This document shows, piece after piece, positions 26,301 to 34,106 of a stretch of DNA of 64,000 nt. The stretch is taken from contig JACRBG010000029.1 in assembly GCA_016234595.1 (NCBI GenBank), positions 105,212-169,211 on the forward strand, read 5' to 3'. Source of the stretch: Chloroflexota bacterium. GTDB lineage: Bacteria > Chloroflexota > Anaerolineae > Aggregatilineales > J027. The notes under the pieces are model-generated. The model ran no database searches. It worked only from the letters and a program-made list of their open reading frames with translations, and was not told the origin of the DNA. A program made the translations under genes and the position numbers. How positions within the stretch are numbered: the stretch's first letter is position 1; each line of letters opens with the position of its first letter.

Positions 26301-28234
26301 GTTGTATCGGAATAAGTGATGGCATCTGCAACCGCCGTTCCAATTTCTGCCCAGCCCGTTGTGCCATCATTAGACCGCTCGATCCGAAAATTAGTCTCAT
26401 CACTGCTATTATCTATCCAATTTAAATCAACTTGGGTCTGGGAAATAGTTGTGGTTCCAAGATTAGTGGGTGCTGCAACCATCGCCCGGTTGGATATATA
26501 GATATCTTCAGTATTATTGGTATCGCTTGTTGCCATCAAATTGGCGGCCCTTGAATGATATGCCACAACACTACCATCTCCACTGATAGCGGGTGAATCT
26601 GAGTAGCCAGTAGCTTGCAGGCCTTGATAAGTTAACGAAGTACGAAAAGTTGTGTTATTCAACGTATCGCGCACAAATACGTCTCGGAGGACGTTGGAAT
26701 CGTCCCCTATCAGATTGGCGGCATCTGAAAAGAATGTGACATAGCGTCCATCATTGGAAATAGATGGATCATCTGATTCAGCACTACCCTGCGTACCAGC
26801 CGAATTCAATGAAACCCGCATAGTAGTATTGTTAACAGTATCGCGCACGAATACATCACCTTGCCCATTGGTATCACTCGCCACTAAATCGGCGGCAACC
26901 GAGTGAAATGCTACAAACTGTCCACTCCCTGCAATCATTGGATTATCTGATACCCCATTGGCTGAAAAACCAGATGTTCCAATTGAAACTAAAGTGGTCG
27001 TATTGCCAACAATATCGCGCACATATACATCGGTTTGCCCGTTGGTGTCAGCCACCGGATCGAGTGCGGCATTGGTGATAAATGTCACATAGCGCCCATC
27101 ATTCGAAATGGAAGGGGTGCCTGAGAGAGCGGGGCTAGCCCCACCACTAGTCGTCACCGAAATTAGTATAGTCGTACCATTGGTGACATCACGTACAAAA
27201 ACATCGGCAACTCCATTGGTATCGCCCGTTACCAAATTGGTGGCTTGTGATGCAAAGGTGATATAACGGCCATCTCCCGATACGGCAGGCGAATAGGATG
27301 GGCCATTGCCTTCCCCTTCGGTGTCGGTCATTGAAACACGAATAGTTGTATTGGTTTGCAGATCGCGCCGGAAGATATCAAGGGAGGCATTGCCATCCCC
27401 AGCTACAAATCCACCATAATCCGAGCGGAAAACAATGTAACGGCCATCCCCCGAAATATCTGGAGCGTCAGCACTTGAACTTGGTGCCTGTTGCCCACTG
27501 GTACTTAGAGAAACCCGCATTGTGGTGCAGCTAACACGATCCCGTACATAAACATCTTGCAGATTATTTGTATCGCTAGCAACAAATGCATTACCTGTTG
27601 TAAAAGCTATATATCGTCCATTATCAGAGATAGCAGGTTGGTACGACTCAGAACTACCTTCTGTTCCGTCTGTCGCCTCAGAAGCCCGTTGAGTTGGAGT
27701 AATAGAATCGCAGGCCGAGCGCGCCTCTCTACCGACGACAGAGGGTTGTGAAGTTCCATCAATGTCATTGAGTATTGCAAAGGCATCTACCCCGACCGTT
27801 CCACCTCCTTGGGCATACACTTTAAGTATGTGTGTTTCGTCACTTAGATAGTCTATTTTGGCCGATTGCCCATAACTCGTCTTTTCGGTGGTCGTGATGA
27901 CCGTTCGTACCACAGTTCCATCAATTTCAATGGCTAGTGTCCCAAGTGAGGGGCCAGATACATAAAAAATTTCGACGATAGTCCCTGAAAATTGCATTTG
28001 TAGGAATGAATCACGATTCGACCCCACAGCAGGCGTGTTATATAGATAACTTCCTCCGCTGGCCCCCTCTGCATTTTGGTTAACCCAATCACCTTCATGG
28101 GTGACTTGCGAGCTATCCGATTCTATTCTGATGTAGGTGGGTGACTGTGATTGGCTCGGTGTAGCTACCCATGTAAAAAAGAACGTTACCAAAAGCAACC
28201 CAATAAATACGCGACTATAGCGAGTGTTTATCAT
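23306..28234 (-). CDS. Giant secreted protein with two seven-bladed PD40 propellers and four FN3 domains
   Basis: A 1642-residue exported protein. Signal peptide 1-30. Beta-sandwich, lectin-like region about 31-155 (DSFLQMQFSGT, VGVDAFAI). First propeller about 195-580 with seven PD40/TolB-like blades (motif ISxDGRYVxFxS...DTNGxxDVFVRD). FN3 repeats about 586-675 and 681-775. Second seven-blade propeller about 811-1180. FN3 about 1182-1272 and 1275-1370. C-terminal region 1371-1642 with VCBS/FG-GAP-like GDWDGDGLKTPGVY and GDFNGDQVDSIAI. ATG follows TGAGGTCAGAAT, and TATAAT at 28288-28293 is a possible -10. No sorting signal or catalytic motif is visible; a surface adhesive or scaffolding role is inferred. 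Confidence 0.9.
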   Translation of the reverse strand: MINTRYSRVFIGLLLVTFFFTWVATPSQSQSPTYIRIESDSSQVTHEGDWVNQNAEGASGGSYLYNTPAVGSNRDSFLQMQFSGTIVEIFYVSGPSLGTLAIEIDGTVVRTVITTTEKTSYGQSAKIDYLSDETHILKVYAQGGGTVGVDAFAILNDIDGTSQPSVVGREARSACDSITPTQRASEATDGTEGSSESYQPAISDNGRYIAFTTGNAFVASDTNNLQDVYVRDRVSCTTMRVSLSTSGQQAPSSSADAPDISGDGRYIVFRSDYGGFVAGDGNASLDIFRRDLQTNTTIRVSMTDTEGEGNGPSYSPAVSGDGRYITFASQATNLVTGDTNGVADVFVRDVTNGTTILISVTTSGGASPALSGTPSISNDGRYVTFITNAALDPVADTNGQTDVYVRDIVGNTTTLVSIGTSGFSANGVSDNPMIAGSGQFVAFHSVAADLVASDTNGQGDVFVRDTVNNTTMRVSLNSAGTQGSAESDDPSISNDGRYVTFFSDAANLIGDDSNVLRDVFVRDTLNNTTFRTSLTYQGLQATGYSDSPAISGDGSVVAYHSRAANLMATSDTNNTEDIYISNRAMVAAPTNLGTTTISQTQVDLNWIDNSSDETNFRIERSNDGTTGWAEIGTAVADAITYSDTTLSCGQTRYYRVRSYRSSDGAFSGYTAVVTGASVLCALSTPTNLNVFVGDMDWLALTWTDNSAGESTYLVERSPDGTNNWAQIATIAANSQSFASRLLMCNTPYHYRVRAFRQADSTYSSYSNVASNTTAPCPATCTNDPKAYRASKNASSVAGNEGSGDPDISDDGRYVVFQSYATNLVLSDTNTQSDIFLKDVLTCQIWRVSVASDGAQANGASYFPDISPNGRYIGFISTASNLTAGDTNNNYDAFVVDRLLGQITLLASYNGVVPTGGSTGGIVADNGIAAFYAVGTFAGLGPLQYALVRDLNSGTITIASYNEASQAVAAGGELSISPDGRYLAFTSSSGLVGGDTNGYGDVYLRDRQANTTTWVSVGHLGQQGLGNSMLPSVSSNGRYVSFESDAVNLVPNDTNTYRDIFLRDVQQNTTIRASASATGVQSNNASSNSVVDNNGVVYYSSSATTIIPGTSAGENQIYRYDSLNQQVTIVSRGSSGALGNGSSFSPNISSNGRYLAFESTAYNLDLTDVAGAYPDAFGLDMVVLGAPGNFTVIGNSSTSILLNWTEANLDETNHRIERSANGTTGWSEIATVGANVTTYTDTPLAVGATFYYRVRAYRVSDLSFSGYTPVLMARTAPNAPSNVQAGAVATRQVYVRWTDNSSDEDGWEVQRSPDGVNNWNILYVVQGGNFFTDTSLDLACGQVYYYRVRGYRNSDGARSAYSAADIGGTLGCGADTLALFRSSLNATSQINTLTQPPAAGNYISYTVVPPAAGTGGQWVMGDWDGDGLKTPGVYANNGVFYVTNQNGSTGSTWIATWIGLIGRPPVVGRFSASAANDCLGAVDSANFPPYGTAFALYFTCDLSGGAPALAFQWLSVVLPDSSGATGTHQFAAGDFNGDQVDSIAIRRGPFVAWTNVPPTTLLSEFSLAQYFGVPSPNDHTEGLFVVGDWSVNDAQSIDFFGLVYQNGYFYYRTNLSWNTLYYSFQGIGQPIGSPITVTSWRQR

Positions 28235-28941
28235 ATTCTGACCTCATGGTTTTAAAGCAACAAAACCTAGCCTCAAATTTGGGTTTGATTATAGATTACG
28301 ATCCTTACTTCTCCCACTATGTATGAATCTACTTTCATGAAAATTTCACGACCTTGATTGCTAGTCCTTACCCCCGCCCCCTTGTGTATCAGAGGCAGGC
28401 AGGGATTTAGGCGTAGGGATGGTTCAATTTGGTTCATTCCCTAACTTGTAATCAGGGTTGAGAAAGTAAAGCCATGTCTGTGAATCGCATATTTTAGCAA
28501 TGCGACATTGCTGCTATTTGGGTTTAGCAAAAACCCATTTGCGGAATGTTTTCACAGCTACCACGATTAACTTGACACCTGTAGTCAAGTGGCTCGTTGA
28601 GAGGCCCTTGTCTAGGTACGGTGTTCGCGTTTTGCGGCTTTGGCAACATAATCGGGCGCGCCAATAGCATCTTTGCTGCCTATTAACCAGATTGAGGGTA
28701 CCGAGACTGTTGGTCTGGTCAGTGATCAAAGCTAACGCGGACTAGTCTCTAGTTTTGTCGCTAGTAGGCATATTTCGGAGCAGTGCCGAAGTGCCTAAAC
28801 AATGGGATTCTATATCACCAAAGATACACTAGCGCAATTTCACCAAATAAAAGCCCCCCGATTTGGTGAAAATTCCAAACAGTTCAATCAATACGTTGAT
28901 TAAGATTGATCAATAATGACACTATATTTAAGAGGCCACCT
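28235..28941. other. Gene-poor interval with possible relics
   Basis: No intact gene is seen. On the minus strand 28612-28701 reads VPSIWLIGSKDAIGAPDYV before a stop, resembling the C-terminal part of an alpha/beta hydrolase, but only about 30 codons survive. ACCTTGATTGCTAG at 28351-28364 is identical to the outer left end of the IS982 copy at 53648-53661. Confidence 0.4.
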
Positions 28942-29490
28942 ATGAGGCTGAGTATGCAACATTATCTTAAGGTGGTAGGGAATGGTCAACGTACCGCCCG
29001 AGGTTTGACCCATTCTGAAGCAGAAGTCAGCATGGAGTTAATAGCCAGTCCCGCCCAAATAGGCGCATTGATGGCGATTCTGCGAATTAAAGAAGAAAGT
29101 GTCGAAGTCGAACTCCCCTATCTAGCTGATATTTGCGTTCCCTATGATGGGGGAGCCAAGTCACCCATTCTAATTTTGGCAGCCGCTTTCATTGCAGTTG
29201 CTTGTGGTGTTCAAGTCGCACTGCATGGGCGGGCCGGTGGGAAAACTGGGCCTAAATTTGACATAGGGGCATGGCAAGCCCAGATTCAAGTCTATCAAAT
29301 TATGCCAGACGCCGCTTTATTGTGTTGGGAAGAAGTGGGATTATTGTCACCTGTACCGACTATACCCGAAAAACACAGCATTACCTGTGACATTTGCCAA
29401 GACAGGATCAATGAGCACCGCGAGGTGATTATTCAAGGAAAGATTTTATGCCGCCCTTGTGCTTATGGAGTCTATTATGCAGCGCCGTAG
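28942..29490 (+). CDS. Chimeric ORF: TrpD2-like N-terminal fragment fused to an FmdE zinc ribbon
   Basis: A 182-residue ORF of two parts. Residues 1 to about 108 match the helical and early catalytic region of anthranilate phosphoribosyltransferase-like TrpD2 proteins (LTHSEAEVSMELI, PAQIGALMAILRIK, VACGVQVALHGRAG). Residues about 109-182 match the end of FmdE-family proteins: MPDAALLCWEEV then CxxC (149,152) and CxxC (170,173), with ITCDICQD and LCRPCAYGVYY. Neither domain is complete. ATG 28942 has AAGAGG at 28930-28935; an upstream in-frame ATG at 28906 lacks a site. It is probably an in-frame deletion product and enzymatic activity is unlikely. Confidence 0.65.
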   Translation: MRLSMQHYLKVVGNGQRTARGLTHSEAEVSMELIASPAQIGALMAILRIKEESVEVELPYLADICVPYDGGAKSPILILAAAFIAVACGVQVALHGRAGGKTGPKFDIGAWQAQIQVYQIMPDAALLCWEEVGLLSPVPTIPEKHSITCDICQDRINEHREVIIQGKILCRPCAYGVYYAAP

Positions 29491-29501
29491 GAGCAGCGAT
29501 A

Positions 29502-29717
29502 TTAAGGGACGAGAACTTCCTCTGCCTTCAATAGGCTCAATGCGATCTGTTTTGCCAGTTGTTCTTTTTCCGCTGTCCACTGACCCTCGCCATCCAAATA
29601 TAATTCCATTGCATTCGCGGGGTCGTAGAAAGCAGCATGAATCAGCGGTGGCAGTTCTTCGCAAGAATTGACTTGAACAATGCTGTCTTGAATGACGGCG
29701 AGAAATATATGGTTCAT
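29502..29717 (-). CDS. Small hypothetical protein
   Basis: Seventy-one residues, acidic, starting MNHIFLAVIQDS and ending in an amphipathic helix (EKEQLAKQIALSLLKAEE). ATG at 29715-29717 has GGGA about 6 bp upstream. It is convergent with the chimeric ORF 11 bp away. No family is recognised. The stable length and ribosome site support a real gene only moderately. Confidence 0.45.
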   Translation of the reverse strand: MNHIFLAVIQDSIVQVNSCEELPPLIHAAFYDPANAMELYLDGEGQWTAEKEQLAKQIALSLLKAEEVLVP

Positions 29718-30476
29718 AAGTATCCCATTTGTTTAGTTTGCACAAACAATATTATTGTATCATCGTATCCGCAAATGGCGCGTACCCAAATTTGCCATAC
29801 ATTTCAAATCTCGCTAGGTTTAGGTACTTGTTCAACACGCCGTATATGGGGCGGAAATCGGTGTTGGGTTAGCCATCCCTCGTTTATTCGCCCATCGCTT
29901 TACAGGGGTTTGAACACATTTACCCACTAAGAAAAAACGCAGGGCTCATGGGTCTAGGCTGAATGCTTTAGGCGAGCAACTCGATATTACGCCTTTATGC
30001 CCCCATACGACCAAACAGAGCCAAGTTGCCTTGATTCCTGTTTATATTTTCGACAGGGTAAAGGTCAGGTAAGATCACAGTAGGTAGCAAGATGAGCCTA
30101 CTAAACGACGCTGAAGGCTTGGAATTGCGGCGAGCTGGTTGAGAAGGTTTCAAATGAGAAGGTATCGCTGTATTTGACAATTCCCGCATCAACATCCAAG
30201 AGGATAAAACCATCTGGTGGCTTGGCAACCCACCGGGCTTTGTTATAAGCGAGACGCCAAAAGGATGCTTAAATTGCTTGACAGATCTCGGTCTTGAAAA
30301 AGATCAATCTGGGCAAGGCGCTCCTTGAGGCTGATGGTGTATTGGTATATCCTTCGCCTTCACTTTCGTATTGATGTCCAATCTATGGTCTGCTCATCTC
30401 GCTTTTTAATTTCATATCAGATGTAAAATAAAAAACTATACAAACATTAAAGCCATTAAACTCCGCTCACTAAATT
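29718..30476. other. Gene-poor interval with a possible decayed gene
   Basis: No intact gene is seen. On the minus strand 30101-30262 reads FWRLAYNKARWVAKPPDGF and onward to a stop. A neighbouring frame upstream (30250-30340) reads ISLKERLAQIDLFQDRDL before a stop. This suggests a frameshifted coding relic, family not recognised. Confidence 0.35.
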
Positions 30477-33026
30477 TTAGGTCTCGTTTGCCTTCACCCG
30501 CATCAGGTTGGCGTGGAGGGATGCTGTTAGTCTCGGCTCCTCTAGTTTATCGAGCAAGAGCAGGCCTCGGCTAAACAAACTTGCTGCTGCGGAATAATCA
30601 TGGCTTTCGGCGGCAATTGCCCCCCGGATGGCATGAATCAAAGCATGATGAATAGGGTAATGGGAATTCTCTGCCAGATATTGAAAAACTTCATCCGCCG
30701 ACGACTTTTCTCCTGTGTCCAGATAAAGCAGCGCTAATTTGAGATAGCTCTTGCGGAGGATATGGGCATCTTCGTTAAAAGGCTCACCACTAATGATTTG
30801 GATTTCCTGCGTCTTGACGTGAAAAAGGGACGCATAAAAATAATACAAAAGCGCAAGGTCTTGCCACCGAGCTTCTTGAGGGTAATTTTGTAGGGCTGCT
30901 GCAAGATATTGATAGGCTTGGTCGGTTTGATCGTGCCACAAAAACAGCCGCGCTAATTGCAAATACAAAACCAGTCGCATCTCTGGAGGTAAAAGTTCCA
31001 GATTGATCGTTTCAAATAACCGCCGAATATCCGCGATAGCATCAACCCGTGAAATCTCCCAATAGACCATCAAGTGCTGTGAAATCGAGAGCATATAGAT
31101 AGGCTGGAAGGACTTCACCATCCAGTCATAATTCCATATGCTTGGATACTGTATTTCAATGGCAAGTAAGTATTCATGTAGCAATAGGTTTTGTTTTTGC
31201 AGCTCTGCCAGCCATGTTTGGTAAAAGTCGAGATATTGCTTACCAAGGGCCTCCCGCTGGTCACTATAGAGCAATTTTTTCCGGGCGTGCCGCCAAACCA
31301 ATTGGTGCATCCGATATTTGTCATCATATTTTTGGATGAGAGATCGCTGAATCAACGAAATTAGAGCAGTAATATCGACTGCGCAAATCTGCTCGGCCTC
31401 TTCCAAATCGAAGGTGCTATTAAATATGGAAAGAGCAGTTAAAGTCTGTTTTTCCGCTTCATTCAATGTACTCCACGTATATTCCAGCATCATTTCCATG
31501 CTTTGGTGATGCGCGGGCATGTTCTGTTGATAGGGTAGGCTAAATTCCTGCCCTTCTAATATATGGTCAATGATTTTGTGAATTGGCAGAATCTGCGTCC
31601 AGCCGGCTGCAATCACCAGTGCGAGCGGCAAACCATCTACCAAACGGCAAATACGAGCGACTCCGCTCAGATTGTTTTGGAGATTAAAACGCGGGTTATT
31701 GCGTTGGGCAGTTAATTCAAATAGGCGTACTGCTTCATAAGTTTCGGGATGTATATCATCTTCTGGAGGGCAACTCAGACCCGTGAGAGGTAACAGCCAC
31801 TCCCGAAATAGATTCAATGGCATTTGTGAGGTAATAACAACCTGAATCTGTGGGGCTTGTTCCAACAAGTTTTCCACAAAATTGGTCTCAGGCAGGATGT
31901 ATTCATAATTATCTAAAACCAAAAGTAATTTGCGATTTTTAATGTGATCAAGGGTGGTTCGTTCTAATGCGGAGTAATTATGAGTACTGCTCAAATCCAT
32001 GCCAACTGCTACCGCGATAAGGTAGGGTAAATCACGGCCCGAGTGAGTATGTTTCAGAGAGATCAAATAAACCCCGTCGGGATAGAGGTGCTGCCGATGA
32101 TAGGCAATTTGGGTTACGAGTGCGGTTTTACCGATACCACTAATCCCGAAGACCGTCAATAAACGGCATTGCGGCGTACCGAGCATTCGTTGAGCAATTT
32201 CAAGTGTTTCTTGGGGTTCTACAAATGGCATGTCAGGTAGCGCGATTGAGGCGATAGCAGCAGGTTTGGTTGGCTGCAAGTTTCCGGTACGAATCTGCTC
32301 TATCAAGGCTATCGTTTCGGTATCAGGAGTGGTCCCCAACTCCTCATCTAGCAGATGCGCAAATCGCTCATATTGCAGAAGTGCTTCACTGCTACGATTC
32401 GCATAGGCCAGTAATCGGATTAATTGACGTTGAGCCGCATCCCACAAAGGGTCTAGGCTGACCAACTTCCACGCATAGGCTAACCCCACTTCATAATGAG
32501 CTTGTTTCAACGTTAGCTCAATATATTCAAACAAGAGTTGCCGATAGAGGCGTTGGAAATGACGCTGCTGCTCGGAAATCCACCCATCCAATTCCTCGGC
32601 ATCTCGAACTGTAATACCTTCCAAAAAATCACCCTGATAAAGTGCCATGATTTCTTGCATGGTTTTGCCGACGTCAAGTAGCTCGATAGGAGAAAAGGCC
32701 TTTTCACAACCCTTCTCAAAAAGGCGTGCATCAAGAATGATAGGGATGCTGTCATTCAGCATAAGCGCATCACGCTCAATGACAAGGGCCCTCGGCATTT
32801 CTTGGCGGATACTGGAAAGCACGGTACGCAAATTTTTAAGGGCCTGTTGGTCGCTGGTTTCGCTCCACAGTAATGCTGCCAATTTTTTGCGGCTGTGTTC
32901 ACCGGGGTGCATAGCAAGATAGGCAAGCAGCAAGGCCGCTTTGGTAGAGATGAGGTTTTCTACCACTTGCCCATTCTGCTCAATAATTAATTTGCCGAGG
33001 GTGTAGATCGTGATTTCTGTATTCAT
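30477..33026 (-). CDS. SARP-like giant regulator: winged helix-BTAD-NB-ARC
   Basis: 849 residues. An OmpR-like winged helix (about 1-90, with LLLAYLAMHPGEHSRKKLAALLW) is followed by a bacterial transcriptional activation domain (about 95-250). Next comes a STAND NTPase (about 270-520) with Walker A GISGIGKTAL, Walker B KLLLVLDNYEY and the GLPLALVIAA motif, then helical TPR-like repeats. Such proteins activate transcription when the ATPase domain oligomerises on a ligand. ATG at 33024-33026 has AGGAT only a few bases upstream, so translation may be weak or coupled. It is downstream of two small paralogues on the same strand, and its targets are unknown. Confidence 0.88.
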   Translation of the reverse strand: MNTEITIYTLGKLIIEQNGQVVENLISTKAALLLAYLAMHPGEHSRKKLAALLWSETSDQQALKNLRTVLSSIRQEMPRALVIERDALMLNDSIPIILDARLFEKGCEKAFSPIELLDVGKTMQEIMALYQGDFLEGITVRDAEELDGWISEQQRHFQRLYRQLLFEYIELTLKQAHYEVGLAYAWKLVSLDPLWDAAQRQLIRLLAYANRSSEALLQYERFAHLLDEELGTTPDTETIALIEQIRTGNLQPTKPAAIASIALPDMPFVEPQETLEIAQRMLGTPQCRLLTVFGISGIGKTALVTQIAYHRQHLYPDGVYLISLKHTHSGRDLPYLIAVAVGMDLSSTHNYSALERTTLDHIKNRKLLLVLDNYEYILPETNFVENLLEQAPQIQVVITSQMPLNLFREWLLPLTGLSCPPEDDIHPETYEAVRLFELTAQRNNPRFNLQNNLSGVARICRLVDGLPLALVIAAGWTQILPIHKIIDHILEGQEFSLPYQQNMPAHHQSMEMMLEYTWSTLNEAEKQTLTALSIFNSTFDLEEAEQICAVDITALISLIQRSLIQKYDDKYRMHQLVWRHARKKLLYSDQREALGKQYLDFYQTWLAELQKQNLLLHEYLLAIEIQYPSIWNYDWMVKSFQPIYMLSISQHLMVYWEISRVDAIADIRRLFETINLELLPPEMRLVLYLQLARLFLWHDQTDQAYQYLAAALQNYPQEARWQDLALLYYFYASLFHVKTQEIQIISGEPFNEDAHILRKSYLKLALLYLDTGEKSSADEVFQYLAENSHYPIHHALIHAIRGAIAAESHDYSAAASLFSRGLLLLDKLEEPRLTASLHANLMRVKANET

Positions 33027-33050
33027 ATCCTAAAAAATCAATGGTGTTTG

Positions 33051-33455
33051 CTATTTATTGGTTTGCAAATCTTCTTTAAGTAAAGTTGCTTCAAGAGCGC
33101 TCATGGCTTCAGAACGACTGTTAAACATCAGGATTGAAAAATTCATGACATGGGCAGTCAATTCGATAATACTTTTAATTGTGCGGTTGCGAGTTATCAC
33201 AAACATCACACCGCGATTCTTAAAACGCAACACAGGCATCGCACGAGCAAACATGAGATACAGTGGCGGCAAAGATTCTGCTTCTTCCACGTCCAGCAGC
33301 ATATGCACCGAAGCGCTGGGGGCTTGTATCTGCGCTTGAGATAATAGTTCCACACATAAAGCGGTATGTTTGTCGAAATCTTCAACCGCCGCTTTTCCCC
33401 ACAAACGGGCATTGATGACACGACACGGGATATACCACTCACCTTGATAGGGCAT
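33051..33455 (-). CDS. Small STAS/SpoIIAA-like protein
   Basis: 134 residues with alternating strands and helices. The opening YQGEWYIPCRVINARLWGKAAVEDFD resembles the SpoIIAA/STAS-like pattern (strand, strand, then DDF helix). It is a diverged paralogue of the next upstream gene. ATG at 33453-33455 has AGAGGAGTGCGTTT upstream. It lies 25 bp before the SARP-like regulator, so a link to that regulator is possible. The family assignment is by fold pattern only, and no phosphorylatable Ser is certain. Confidence 0.55.
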   Translation of the reverse strand: MPYQGEWYIPCRVINARLWGKAAVEDFDKHTALCVELLSQAQIQAPSASVHMLLDVEEAESLPPLYLMFARAMPVLRFKNRGVMFVITRNRTIKSIIELTAHVMNFSILMFNSRSEAMSALEATLLKEDLQTNK

Positions 33456-33484
33456 AAACGCACTCCTCTTATGATGGATACTGT

Positions 33485-33946
33485 TTAGAGATGGGAACCC
33501 GCTGGTGGTTGGTTTCTTTCATAGACTTCAAGTTCAGTCTGAAGTTCTGGGTACATATACCTCACCACCATTAACGCTTCGTGCATCGTACCAACCGTGG
33601 TCATCGGCTGTTTTGAAATACGAATCAGCACTGAGGTCAGCATTTTGGCAGCCTCGCTGACGGTAATCAGGACGACAAACCCCGGCTTGGCCTTCCATAC
33701 CCTTGTATCAATCACATCGGCGATGTCTTGCGCGGCTGATATGGCCGAGCGCATCAGCATCCCCAATTTGGCCTGTTGCAAATCAATAATCCCAATGATG
33801 ATGCTGGCAGATTCGCTTTTATACGCCTCATCCATAGAGTCCGCAATTTGTTTACTCGAATCACGAAAATCGTCCAACGTAATATCTCCTGAAAGGCTGA
33901 TATAGAGGACGTGATTCTGAATGACCCAATGTACTTGGTATGCCAT
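33485..33946 (-). CDS. Small STAS/SpoIIAA-like protein, paralogue
   Basis: 153 residues from ATG 33946 (MAYQVHWVIQNHVLYISLSG). ITLDDFRDSSKQIADSM follows, parallel to the downstream paralogue, which is why I chose this start. ATG 34012 or TTG 34024 would add a non-matching N-terminus. Ile/Leu-rich strands and helices suit a STAS-like fold. It lies 29 bp before the next gene. No catalytic motif is seen. A role as a modulatory partner of the neighbouring NB-ARC regulator is speculative. Confidence 0.5.
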   Translation of the reverse strand: MAYQVHWVIQNHVLYISLSGDITLDDFRDSSKQIADSMDEAYKSESASIIIGIIDLQQAKLGMLMRSAISAAQDIADVIDTRVWKAKPGFVVLITVSEAAKMLTSVLIRISKQPMTTVGTMHEALMVVRYMYPELQTELEVYERNQPPAGSHL

Positions 33947-34106
33947 AAGTCTACTTTCAGCGTCAGGTAAAACTCTCTCAACAAAAATTGGAACATAACA
34001 CTCGTTTCTCATATTAAGCGACAATCAAAAATCATGCACCATGACCCGATACCAACGAGCAGTGGCAGGTCATGGTGTTCATGTTTATGAGAGTAGCATG
34101 TTCCCA

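Noticed and set aside
23306..28234. Repeated PD40 motifs as a possible CRISPR or satellite array
   Set aside because: The repetition is at the protein level with diverged DNA and continuous coding, so it is domain duplication.
28514..28729. 71-codon minus-strand ORF
   Set aside because: It is basic and low in conserved pattern; another frame in the same stretch looks like an alpha/beta hydrolase relic, so this frame is probably spurious.
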